A stretch of DNA of 64,000 nt from Aptenodytes patagonicus (taxonomy: Eukaryota > Chordata > Aves > Sphenisciformes > Spheniscidae): positions 57,163,816 through 57,227,815 of the forward strand of contig NC_134982.1 in the NCBI RefSeq assembly GCF_965638725.1, read 5' to 3'. The position numbers and the translations under genes were made by a program. Under the pieces are notes generated by a model. That model was not told the origin of the DNA. It worked only from the letters and a program-made list of their open reading frames with translations, and did not search any database. Position 1 is the stretch's first letter. Each line of letters starts with the position of its first letter. This document shows, one piece after another, positions 26,600 through 38,695 of this stretch.

Positions 26600-26850
26600 G
26601 GAGGTTCACCCTTTTCGAGAAGGATGCGAGATACCAAAGCGACCGACACCACAAGGGAAAAAGCCCCGGTGGGCGAGCGGCGGTGCGGCAGCGGTTGCCC
26701 TGCCTCGCAGTGGCACCTGGTGGCCCTGCGGGACATTACACCCGCGGCGTGGACACTCCCGCTTCCCGCCCGCTGCACAAGCAGGCCTGGTGGGCTCACC
26801 GGAGGTTTTTTGCCGGGATGTTTTGTGCTGCTCGGGGAAGGGGGGGTGGG
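26600..26850. promoter_or_regulatory. Isolated CpG-rich patch
   Basis: CpG dinucleotides cluster here (GGGCGAGCGGCGGTGCGGCA, ACCCGCGGCGTGGACACTCC) in otherwise CpG-poor DNA. It ends in a G-run near 26836-26856. No adjacent gene is visible on either strand. It could be a promoter for an unannotated non-coding transcript, an enhancer-type orphan island, or a GC-rich relic. Confidence 0.35.
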
Positions 26851-29800
26851 GGGGTGTTAAATATTGATATCGGTTCTGAGGTTGCGGTTGGCTGAGGCAT
26901 CATGGATGTGATGGCAAATCGACACAGGATGTATTGACCGTGAAATGCATCCGCAGGGCTGAGTCAGTCCTGTCATCTCTCAAGGTTATGTTGCCCCGTC
27001 TGTTAACGAGTATCTGGGACAACCTCACAGCCAGTCCCGCTGCTCTTTGGGGCTTTGGGATGCTGATGCACGGAACAGTATTTTGGGTACCCACAGTGAC
27101 CCCCGCTACCTGTGGCAGACCAAAGTATCTCCCAAAATTAGGCTACCTCCACCCATCCACCCTTGACACCCTTCATGCACTACAGCTGCCATCCAGCCCA
27201 TGTCAGGGCAGATCTCAGGGCCTCCTCTGAGGACAGCGGGTCTGTCATACACCGGGGGAACACATCTGTCCCAAACTGCAGCAGGGAGAGAAGCCAGCTG
27301 TGGGCATGTGGCCCTGCTCCATCACATCATCATTGGCTGTAGCATGGTGCCCGAGCCTCTCCAACACTCAGGAGCTGGGGTGTCAGTGAGCAAATCAAAG
27401 CTTTCACCAAGCGGTGTTCCCACCTGGAGCAAGAAAGAGGCCAAGTGGGCTGCAGTCTTGTGAGGTATGTCCGTGACTCGAAGGGTTTGAGGTGGGAGCT
27501 AAGTGGGTCAGGTCCCCCGGTTCCCCAGCAGCAAGTGCTGCCTGAGAAGAGAGGGAGCATTGCCCATGATCCTGGGCTCAGCGCTCAGTGCCTTTTTGGG
27601 AAGACACATTTCTGCCTCTCCTTTCCTCTCCATTAGCAGCCTGGCACTTGCTCCTGATTCCTCTGCTCTTCCCCTCGGTAGACTCGACATTTACATTCCA
27701 AGGGGAAATGCTGCAAAATCCCATGTTGTGCTGTGGCAGTCTGAGTCACTTCTGTGCAGAGCCACAGGTGACAGAGATAAAGGAGAAGTCATTGTCAGAG
27801 GGCTGAGATTTGACCCCACCCTTCCAACAGCTCCCTCTGAGGAAATACTGTAACACCATTGACCCTGCGAAGCATGAGCATATCTGGGCCAAGCAAAAAA
27901 AAGAAAAAAAAAAATCAACAAAAATCACATGCAAGAAATCTACTGTTTGGTCCCATTACAGAGAAATTCAACATCTCAAAATTGGACTTTCAAAGTGGCA
28001 GAGTATTCAGATGCTTCCATTTCAGGTGTTGAATTACTTAGCCTCATCTCCAAAGAAGATGTCCCGAGCAAGGGATACTCCAGCAGGACATCTGCTTGAG
28101 TCTGCAAAGAGCCTGGAAAGAAGTGCTGCCAAGGATAATCTCCTCTGGCACCTTAGCAGTAGATTTGGCCACGGACAGAGGAAATGCCCTCAGAAAGCTG
28201 ACCCCCTCCATGCAAATGAGAAACATCTTTCTGGTGGCTTTTCCCATGAGTACAGGTATGAATACCTTTATGTAGCAACTCTTGAAGAGGTACAGAACAG
28301 GTGCACTACAGCCTCTGGCTGCTCTCTACTGGTGCTGGAGTGGACTTCAAAGGCTGAATACTGCCTACAAGAGTGAAGAGACAAGGAATCATACACACAC
28401 TTTAGATTGACTTCGCAGCAGCTGTATCTGCTTCTCTGTAAGCGTAAAAATTTCTATAGCCTTGCAGCTTTCCATGGTGCCCAAATCACTGTTGCTGCTC
28501 CTATAGAAAAAACTCTGGATATCTCCCCCCTGCCCTTGCCAGCACCCCCAGAGCTGGTTTCCAGCCCAGCAAACTAATTTTTCACTCTAGAGCGGAGCCC
28601 TGGTGTCAGGTAGCAGGCATGCTTTTTGGACAGGTGGGAGAGGGGATGCTGGAACAGCTGCAGCATGGGGTCATAGACACACCCCAGTAACCCTGCCCAA
28701 CAAAAGTGGTTGGCTCTGCAGTCACCACCATCCTCCCACAATGCCACCCAGCATCTGAATTATCTACAGTCTTCTGCGTCATGGTGCTCTCACCAGCTCC
28801 CACACTGTGGACCAGTGTTTCAAGCATTAAAGAGCCCTTACCCTGAATTTACATTTATGCTATTCTGATGACATACAGCAACTTCTGAGCACGATTAAAT
28901 TACATTACACTTACTATAAGCCCCTTTGCAATGCCCTAGTAGTATGCACAGGGATTTAGGATCCAGTGACTCATGGTTCCTTCACACTTCGTTCTCTGTT
29001 ACCAGGTTACTGGACAAATTTCCCTGTGCTGTTGGATGTAGCTTTAATTAGTTTTGATTAGCAATCCTACCACAGATGGCACAAGCTGGGTCACAGCTGC
29101 ACAAGTGAGTTTGGTGTTTGTGTGAACAAAGCAACATTGCTACATACAGAGGTGGGGACAGCGCATGCAGCCTCCCCACCAGTGCATATGCAGTGTGGGG
29201 ATGGTGTGGCAGCGATTTCCACCATGCCTGGTGAGTTCTGACAGTCCTTCCTGCGGCAGTGGGGAAAGACTGATCCTTTTCTTAAAAAAGGATTCTTGAA
29301 AATCCTAAGAATAGCAAATTGTGTGGACATCACCTTCTATCATCTCTGAGATGGGCAGGCCCCAAAAAGACAAATTCTCGTTTAAGAGTGCTTGCATCTG
29401 TTTCCTTCCCTCACACTCTAAACTTGGGTTTAGGTGATGTATTTAACAGCATTTCCTACGTTGGTAACTATCACTGACCTCCTTGTGCAGGATGCAAGAG
29501 GTCTGTTTTTCTATGTGCCCAGCCATCAGCCATATGGCGAAGTGCCATCAGGTGGGCTGTGCAAGCATGTAATGGGTAACCCTGACTGCAGTTAAACTAC
29601 ACTAGTCACAGCAACTCCTTGCCTTCACTTTCATGTCTCCAGCTCTGTGGAAACCTCAGTTTTAGGCCCCTACAGTAGTGGGACATCCCTCATAACAGGA
29701 CTTGGCACTCCAGACCATGTCACAGGGGTGGCAGACATGGCCTGAGCAGGATTACCTCCTCCCGATGCCATATGCACCTGAGGAGCACCCCCCCCAGAAG

Positions 29801-32800
29801 ATACAATCATGTCAGCACATCTAACCCAACTTGCCCTACCTTACAAACAGCTCAAAGTTGTCTTCCAGAGGTTTTCAGGTGTGTTATCAGCATGCTTAGC
29901 TCAACCTCTATACCTCTTGACCACTATCTTCTCTGCCTCTATCAAACGGACCCTGAAAAGCAACAGCAATTCCCTTCCAAAGCACTGCTGACAGCCACTG
30001 CAGTGAGGCTGTCCCTGGGGAGTGTCCTTCCCCAGTAGGAAGCAGCAGACAAAGCTGCTCTGCCTATCTCGGGGAACTCCTCCCCTTCTGGGGCAGGCTG
30101 ACCCTGCCAAAACAAGAGCAAGTCTTAATGCTGCATGCCATGGGGCATCTTAAAAAACAGCTCTGCGGTAACAACCAGCGTCCCTTAGGGCATGGGACTA
30201 GCTCCTCTGCCCATACAGGCTATCTTTCTCCAACCTCACCTGAAATCCTCCTTTCATCTTCTTTCCCGTTCTCTCCAATGAGTGACCATCCCATCCCACC
30301 AGAAGAAGCACCATGTTGGACAGTCTGGCCTTCTGCAGGAGTCTGAGAAGGGGCAGGGAGGGGGGTCTATCAACGAGAGGGTGCCACAGCAAAGGGGCAG
30401 AGCCTCCCTTTGGACCTGCCCCGGCTGCCCCAGGTGATATCTCAAGCCTTTGTTTTGTTTACAGAGTGGAGCCCAGCGAGCAAGAAGCACTACTGAGCAT
30501 GGAGAGGAACCCTCCCTCAGCGACAACAGTCCCAGCAAAGCTGTCTTACATTCCTGTCCCCCGCACCTCAACAACCCAGGGTCTGGGACCAGCTTCTCTG
30601 AGGTGGAGACTCATTTGAAGCTGGAGCAAGGCTTTTCAACCAAACCAAAGGTGCAGTCCTTCTGTCACACCACCCTCTGAGTGACCTGCAACCTGCAGTG
30701 ACAGTCAAGATGTCCCTGTGGCCACTGCCTACTGCCTGGATTCCTGGTCATGTTTTGGCTGTGGGCTTTGGCTCTAGTCATTAGGCCAGACAGTCCAATT
30801 CTGACCTCTCAGACAGAAGAAGAGTTATTCTTTAAATTCTAAGATTAAGTCCTTTTAGGCAATGAAGGGGCCTTTTCTGATCAGAGTTTGAACCTACTTC
30901 CATTATTAGGGTTTTTTTGTATGTACTGCTTCCACCCCTGGAATGGATCTTCTTGGGTTTCTGTGGTCTTTTCACAAAATACACAGCATGGAGAGAAAGG
31001 ATGTGTTTTTGCTGACTCGGGGAAAATGGCAAACAACGAAATGCATCAGTCAGGAACAGTGAGTAATAGCTTTAAATGCAAACAACTGTTAGCAGCACAT
31101 TTTAGTGCATTAATAATTTACACTCCACAGAAAGCTTAATTTATTCAAAGTGAGAGTTTTGTGGCATAGTTACAAAAGGCACACATGATCCTGGGGATAA
31201 CGGATCTATAGCGAGCCTATGACTCCTCCTGGGGAGCCATACTCTGACTGCCAGGTCTCTTGGTTTCATCACCGGTCTTGCTGTACAGTTTGTATAGTGT
31301 CTTTCTCAATGCGCCAATGGCTTGAACAGGGGTGCAGTATGAGACCATTTCCTTGTCCATATAAAGTAAAAAAGGTATTCTGAGGCCTACCCTTGCTAAA
31401 GAAATACCTGAAACTGCAAAGTGTGCACACCAAAACATTCAGAAATGTTGCCAGCAAAGGGGAAAAAAAAATACAATTACCTTCCAAGCCTCATGACCCT
31501 GGAAGGCTTGCTGGATTATTACCGATGCACTTTCACTTCCATCTCCAGGTTGCAGCTGCTGCACCTCAAGCTGCCTTGGACTCTGCCCTGCCGCAAGGAC
31601 TGCAGCAGCCAGTGGAGACCGGAGGCCTGAGGACACCCCGCTGTCCAGAAGACGCATGCTGGTGGGCCAGAAGGAGCTGGCTTCTCTGCAGGCAACACAC
31701 AGCATTGAAAGGGAGATTGATGAAGCTGCCAAGCATCCCTGGAGCCTGCAGCAAAGCCCGTCAAACAGAGATGGCTTTGCTTAGGCTTCCTCAAACCTGC
31801 TGTGTGCAGCATGTTTCAGTCCTCTGAGCCTACTGCCCCACTTACTTCTCCCAGCCTGGGAAGCTGTGGGACCACAGACCTGCATACCCAGGGGACCCAG
31901 AGCCCAGGAAGGTTGCCCTCTGACCGAAGCCATCAGAAAGTGACATGCAGCCTCTTGCCATTTAATGTGGCTTTTTGTGTATAGAGGACTGACAGACTGG
32001 CAAGTCAAATGCCCCCCAGGTTAGAGATGCCAGGTGTTTCCCCTGTGCCTGGGCAGAGGTAGACAGCCTCTGGCTAAGTCTCTTTCTATGGTGCTTTTCC
32101 CAGACTCTCACCTCACTCCAGGTTCAGGACAGACAGCAAGTGAAAGGAAGCGGAAGGAGAAGGTAACTAATTTGTGTGTGTGTGTGGTTTTGGGATGGGA
32201 CCAGGAATGCAAAATGGATTTGGCTTCATGGGTTTGGTGATGCTCCCACTTCCCATAATATTTCAGGACAAAACCCCTGTTTTTAAAAGGACCAGTTACA
32301 CAAGTGTTCTTCATTCTGCTTTAGTTTGCAACCTTAGCAATCTTCAGGTAAGTTTTTCCCTGCAGAATATATATACATATATTAAACAAGATTGCTTTCA
32401 AGACATTTGATTGATCAGATGCAAAATAGCGGTCTCTATGCCCTATCTTTTTCCAAGGCCAGAGAGTTACGAGATCAGCAAATGGCTGTAGGTTTTTAAT
32501 AATTAATCCATTAACCCTGAGTTTAGGAGACACACTAAAAACAAGGTCTGCACATGATGGTTCAATAACAATGGTTTAAAAACACTTAGGGGGGAATGTC
32601 AGCCAGCAGGACACAGCAGCATATGTCCACACCACCCCAATACTGCCTGGCCTCCCATCCTTTCTGCTGCTGGAGAAAGTGCTCCTGTGAAGGGTAAATC
32701 AGATGAGCTCTCTCTTTCCATTAATTACACAGAGAGAGCCTGGCCTTAACCTTAGTCTGTTTTTTGAACAGTCTCCACAGAGCTGTGTAGTATGTGGCTC

Positions 32801-35800
32801 TACTATGTCGGCTATGTGAAACCTCCCCACCATTCATCTCATGCATACACAGTAGTGACACGCTTTTCTACAGAAGCACACAGCCACCGTCATTGTATTT
32901 CATGTTAGGCTAACGCCATGCTGCTGACAAAACAGAGCATCATGTGCTTTGCAAATGTGCATTACCAGCATTGAGATCTTTGGCTTTCTTTAATGCCTGC
33001 CACAAGCAAGCGTTTGGCTTTTTTTCTCTGTAAAATGCTGAATGAGGGAGGAAAGCTAGGATTTGACCTCTGAAGCCCACAATGCACAGCTGTGCACCTA
33101 CAGCATAGGATCGAGGCTTGTCTTGCACTGAGATGACCACAGTCAAAGTCATCCTTATATTTCTTTTCTCTAATCACTTTCCCAGTCATTGGCTTGCTCT
33201 TCATTTTCTGGGATAAATACTCCATTGTTCCTCTAATGTATGCCTAGCATGGCAATCTCACATGATCTGCTCCCACCTGTGTTAACATTCCCACGCCGCC
33301 AGGCCCTCCTGAAGGAAATGAAACAAGGCAAGTGCGTTGGCTAGTGTCAATGCTAAGGAGATTTTTTAAGACCAAACAAATATGCAAAAATGAACCAATC
33401 TGGGAAAAACAGGTCGAGTGACCAGACTTCAGAGGAGGAAAGAAATTTTGAACCTGAAGTCTGTGCACACTTGGGATGAAAGCGATGTGGCAGAAGAGCC
33501 CCCAACACTGGAATACTGCAGGAAGGCAAGGAGGAGGCAGAGCACTGTAGGCAAGGGACAGGCCCAACTGCACAGCACTCTGCCATGGGACAGGGGATGC
33601 AGCTGTTGAGGGCTTGTGGCTAACAGTCAGGGGATGGACCATCACAAGGGGTGGTGTAGGGACATCTGCTGTGGACTAGCTCACCAAGAGGCGAAGCAAC
33701 TCTTAGTTGGAGGAAGCCTCACGATCGCAGGACCAGGTATTCCCAGGGGACTTTTGCCACCAGCAATAGCTTCTGGAAGGGCCCCTGGCTGGGGCACAAA
33801 AAATCCACTGGGAGTAGAGCCGATTGGGCAGCACCAGGGTGGAGGGGATGCTGCACGACAGGTAGGGCACGCAGGGCAGGGGTAGTGATGGAGGGCAGGG
33901 TCAGACACAGCCCACTGATCACCCAGCAGGTCCACAGGGATGAAGCAGGTCAAGATTGAGACAGACAGCGCGTTGGTCATGGTCAGCACCGTGGCCAGGC
34001 ATAGGCATGGCACAGCACAGCCCGGACAGGGACTCGGGACCTCAAAAGCAGTTCTGGCGTGACAGGGGAGGCCCCAGGTGAGGCTTCTCCCAGCTCCTTC
34101 TCACGCTCACCTTAGCTGCTTCCCCACAGCCTGATCCCAGGTATCACTGCACTGGGTCAGAGCTGGCCTTCAGCACAGGCAGCCAGACCCCAAGGAGGAC
34201 AAGGAGGAGACTCAGGCCTCTGACACAGCAAAAGTGGAGAAATGCGAGCAAATGTTTGCAGTGGAAAAACAACCCCCTTGTATTTGTTTCCCAACATGAC
34301 CAGATGCCACGGAGGACGGGAGGTACAAGGTTGCAGGTATATCAGGGGGAGCTGGTGGAAGGCAGAGGCTGGAAGTAGAGAGGCCAGGCAAGTGTAGCAG
34401 GAAGGGTAAAAGCAATCCCTGCTCCCATTTGTCCGTGTCCCAGTCCTGATTTTCCTCGGGGAGAGGGAGAAGGAGGACCATGTCGAAGGCTGACGTCCAA
34501 GGTTGCCTCTTTCCTCAGGCTCTCCCAGCCCCACCAGGACTGCTGCAGATTCCCAGAGACACCTCCAAGCTGACGGCAGACATCTTCTAAAGGGGCAGTC
34601 TGGTCTCGAGGTTTTGTATTTCAGATGCAAATGCCACTGCAGGCTTAGAGGCCACTAATATGTATGACTCCCGGGGGAGCTGATAGGTACGGGTTCAGGG
34701 GAATAAACGCAAGCCCAGTAGGAACTGTCTTTGTGTCTTATATCCCACAACAGGGGAAATCAGGACAGCTCGTTACCACTACAGAAGAGGTTGGGAAGCA
34801 TGCACTCATTCATCCAGAATCAGCTCTTTTTGTTGGAAATGCAGAGTTTTTCTCAACTGTTTTGCTATTGCCTATCTAAGGCAAAAAGAAAATGAAAAAG
34901 AAAGGTTTGTGCCATCCAGGATATACATAAACCTGCCAAACAAATTGGATTCCTCTGTTAGCTAGCATTACAAACCTGTCCATGGCAGGAAGGCTAGCAA
35001 ATCAGCTAAAAAAAAAAAAAGAGAGAGACTGGTCAGTTGCTTCTGCTTATTCCTTCTCAAAGCAGTAGGGGGAGAAAAGAGATCAACTAAAATCTGCGAT
35101 GGTCAGTCTTTCTTACACTTGATTGCCCTGCACAAATCCTTGCCATAAGTCTCCCAGGGTGATGTTCACTAAGACTTCTCTCCACCCAGCACAGGAAAAA
35201 AAGGCTCTAGAGGGTGATTAAAGACCAGGAGGCCAAATTCAGGTTGCTCTGAACTAGCCTGTGGGAGCCAAGAGCTTAATGCTTATCCTCTAGAAAGGAT
35301 GCATTGTGAGAGGATCTTGTAAGGCTGAGTCACAATTATCTTATACCACAGCACACCTTCAGCCAACTGCTCTGGGGCTCATCTTTCTACTGTGTATAGC
35401 AGTGGATGAAGATGTTACCTCTTCTGAAACACCTGCTGCTGACCACTTGAAATTTCAGAACGTGAGTTGTAAACCAGTTACTTCAGTCTTCCTTTCCCTC
35501 CCACTCCACCAAAGTAAAATGGGGGATAATAATGCACCATAAACTCTTTGAGGTAAAAATGTCTCATATCTTTGGACAATATCTGTCTAGCAGATTGCTC
35601 AGGAAGTTCAGGACCCGACAGATTCCACCACGGAAAAAAAGGAAAAAAAATCTTCAGTTCTGCAGCTCCTGAGGTCTTTAAACAACATGGCTTGAGATTT
35701 TTGGCAAAGGAGACAGCAGAACATCACAAAAAAGACAGTTAGCCCTTCGTGCTGCAGGTATTCTATGCCATCCTGGGAGGAGAAACAGAGATTCATGGCA

Positions 35801-36342
35801 ATGGGTGGGGATTCAGCAGTTCCCTTTGCGAATGTTGTGGGGTTTATGTCCAGCTCTAGGTCCTGATTTAGGAAAGCCTCTACGTCTGTTGTTAAGGCCA
35901 CTTTCCTGAAGGGCTTCATTTGTGGAGCTTAGTTATCATTTGCACTGTAGACCACTGGGGAAAGAGTTCAAGACATGTCCAACAGATGCTGTGTGCCACA
36001 TTGGCAAAACACTGGTGGTGAGAAATTTCAGTGGGACTGTTCTGCTTAATCGAAACTAAGCACGTGCTCATAGAAACAATGACTAGTAGTATGTGGTTTG
36101 TGGCCACAAAACTGCTCTTTCTCTTGCTAGATTTAAAAGTAATAAAAGATTCACCAGCAATTTGGTGAGGAAATTTCTGGTGAGGAAACTTTTCCAAGGT
36201 AAGTAAATTCTGCAGCTGGATTTCTTGGTGTAAATGCTATTCACATCATTCCCCATGGCTGCCCATTCATAAAACAGCCAGATGCTTGAAAGCAATCTTA
36301 AAATAGTCTGTTACAAGGAACAATTGCATGGAAATTATCAAA
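26851..36342. other. Non-coding DNA; no supported genes
   Basis: The longest frame is 188 residues at 27810-28376 on the plus strand: lysine-rich near its start (KQKKEKKKSTK) and with no known domain. Others, such as 34157-34630 minus and 31393-31827 plus, have low-complexity or translated-repeat character. A GT7 run lies near 32173-32187. I found no exon with conserved splice structure. Confidence 0.55.
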
Positions 36343-36347
36343 CAGGT
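36343..36347. repeat. Target-site duplication, left copy (CAGGT)
   Basis: CAGGT directly abuts the TGTGATGG start of the LTR and is repeated at its other end. Confidence 0.65.
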
Positions 36348-37267
36348 TGTGATGGATACACTTGACCCCTAGCCGTACTTTGGTTCAGGCTGGCTAAGGA
36401 GCAATGGGCCTCATGCCCTGTGGTGAACTGGCAAGCTGGAAAGCTCTTGGCTCACGTACATGGGAGTGAAGGTGCCTCGGAAAAATATTACAAAAGGTGG
36501 TTTCAAAGCCCAAAAATGGAAGATTACCAAGTATAGAACAAGATACCAGAGCTAAAACAAAGACATCTATCTTGTCTATACTATTGAATAGGAGCCAACT
36601 ACTTCACTCTATAAATATTACCATCAGGATGAGCCCAATTTGAGCTCTCCCCGAACTGCAGCTGGACTGCACACCAGGTGACTCTCCCCTTGAGCAGGGA
36701 TGCCTCTCAAGGTTTGAGATCCCTTACCTGACACTAAGAGATCCTTTCTTGCTCAAGAAGGAGAGATCCCTTACTTGTCACAGATCCTTGGTAAGTGACT
36801 GATAGCATGCGGAATTAATAGTAATGAAACATTACTAATCCATGTAGCTACTCAGTATTAATTATTATAAACTTTATATATATAATTCTATTAGACATAA
36901 ACCATTGTCCAAGTCTGAGACTAAGATTGGACCTAGCCACAGCTAGGCTCCCTGAGTTTAGAAAGCAAGGGGGTCCACTCTGAACCTCGTGACTCAATAG
37001 GAGGGTCTTCCTTACCCTTTGCGTCTCCAGTCTCTGTGTGAATCATTCTAACTCGATTCTAACTCAATTTTCCTTTGTATGTTTCTTCCACACAGCAATT
37101 AATAAGGTGAACCTTGCCATCAAACTTACTGAGCCTTGATAAACCACTGTTAAACTTTGTTAAATTCCATCAAATTTATTGAATTCTGTCAAATTCTTAT
37201 TTTACCTCAATAAAACATATTGCTGCTTCTCTCTTTTGAGTGAGGTGCATTCCACTCATCCGTGACA
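36348..37267 (+). mobile_element. Solo LTR of an endogenous retrovirus
   Basis: A 920-base block begins TGTGATGGAT and ends ATCCGTGACA, so the ends form an imperfect inverted repeat (8 of 10) with TG...CA termini. It is flanked on both sides by the 5-base direct repeat CAGGT (36343-36347 and 37268-37272). Inside are a TATAAAT box at 36610 and an AATAAA signal at 37209-37214, both on the plus strand. No gag, pol or env coding sequence adjoins it. The size and 5-base duplication would suit an ERVL-like or similar element, but the family is not certain. The distance from TATA to AATAAA is unusually long. Confidence 0.68.
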
Positions 37268-37272
37268 CAGGT
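37268..37272. repeat. Target-site duplication, right copy (CAGGT)
   Basis: CAGGT directly follows the CGTGACA end of the LTR, matching the left copy. Confidence 0.65.
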
Positions 37273-38470
37273 GAAAATCTGCCTTTCCAGCAATGTGAAC
37301 AACTTTGTATTAGTAGTTACGTTTGCCTGTGTACATGGGCATGTGTATGAATGACTGTCCCTCATCGGAATGGCTCCACCCAGATAATGCCATTTTGCAG
37401 ATCCTGTGGAAGTTGACTCCTCCACAGACTGAGGTTGGAAGAACTTGGGGTGAAAACTGCAACAGTCTGCATACCAGGCAAAGGTGTGTCTTTTGGCAAG
37501 TGATGACCAAGATCACCAACTTTTTTTGTCAGATAATTTGGGGGTTTGTGTGTTAAAACAGGTAGGCTGCTTGCCTAACTCTTCTTGTGCCTATTGAAGA
37601 CTTTTCAGCACCAATGGACTCTGAGTTTTATCCCTGCCCTTTCAAGCACATAATTCTGTGTTTATATGTGATACAAATATTAGTCCATCATCAGAAAGGC
37701 AAGAAGGTAAGTCAGATTGAGACCAGCCTTATTTCTGGGGACTAGAGATATTCATGTGTTCTGCTTATTTTTAGCAGAAGATGGAGGGTAAATCTGAGCC
37801 AGCACGTTTTTCATTCAGCCTGTCCCTGGACACTAACAGATGGTGCTTCCTTGTGCCAAGCACTAATGCACTTTACATTGGCACTCACTGTCAAGACACA
37901 AAACCCGCCAAGTCCCTGCTAAATCTGCTGATGCCAGGAAAATTGATAATAAACAGCTATCCAGGGACACAGTCCCAAGTTTTTCCTCTACCTCCAAAGC
38001 AGCACAGAAACTGCACCAGTGCAATGGTGTCAGCTGTTCTCCAGCTCGTGGCTATCAATGCAGCAAAGGAGGCTCCTGGACTGGGGAAAAAGGGGTCCTG
38101 AGGCCACGAACACAGTTATCTAGCTAAAGATGGAGGGAGATCCATCTGCTTCATGGGAACTAGCTGTGTGCTTAAAACTGGGCTTTGAGAACCTTGACAA
38201 CTTGTGCCTTAATGCTCAAACATCTAAACTAATGACAACTAATATAGATATAAATCATTCTAAATATAAATATATATATGTATACATATCACCTGGCAGG
38301 GTGATTCTATTGTTTAGCACTCCTTAGTACCCCTTCAGCACTGAACATATTAAATTCAGTCTCACAGGTCTAATTCCTATGGCTACCAATCCTATACGAT
38401 AAGGTCACCTACAAAAGAAAATTCCACAGACTTTTTTGAGGAGCTCACTCTGTTTTACAGGTCATTGTGT
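37273..38470 (-). other. Region downstream of the FUT10 stop; probable 3' UTR in part
   Basis: It should include the FUT10 3' UTR, but apart from the hexamer overlapping the stop codon I see no minus-strand AATAAA here; the next is at 37180-37175, inside the LTR. An AT microsatellite-like stretch lies at 38255-38290. Confidence 0.45.
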
Positions 38471-38695
38471 TTATTCTTTGAATACAAGCATCCAAAATTC
38501 TTGAGCTGTGAAATTCCTGTTCCTTTCCACCAGCTGCCTCAGTGCCCAAGCTTCTTTCTTGGATTGCTCGAAGCTTGGTATCCACATCTCTTGGAGAGAA
38601 GTCCAGCCAGGGTTTGAAGATGAGAACCAGAACGCCTTTGGTTTGGGGCAGCTCAGATGGTTAACCTGAGCCTTCCACCTCCGGGGCAGCCATCC
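38471..38695 (-). CDS. FUT10: FUT10 last coding exon (C-terminal tail)
   Basis: This exon encodes 74 residues plus a TAA stop. It opens GWLPRRWKA after the acceptor TTGCCAG. It continues through HLSCPKPKAFWF and MWIPSFEQSKKEA to the end QEFWMLVFKE, which parallels the human C-terminal tail. The phase matches exon 3 exactly. The stop codon is embedded in an AATAAA hexamer on the minus strand (38475-38470). The frame is not an extended open frame, so this exon is easily missed. Confidence 0.93.
   Translation of the reverse strand, partial: GWLPRRWKAQVNHLSCPKPKAFWFSSSNPGWTSLQEMWIPSFEQSKKEAWALRQLVERNRNFTAQEFWMLVFKE

Noticed and set aside
34157..34630. 157-residue minus-strand open frame
   Set aside because: Ser/Pro/Leu-rich with no known motif; lies in a locally GC-rich stretch where stops are rarer.
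35608..35919. 103-residue minus-strand frame with protein-like look (DVEAFLNQDLELDINPTTF)
   Set aside because: I could not match it to any family and saw no convincing flanking exons; kept out of the gene list.
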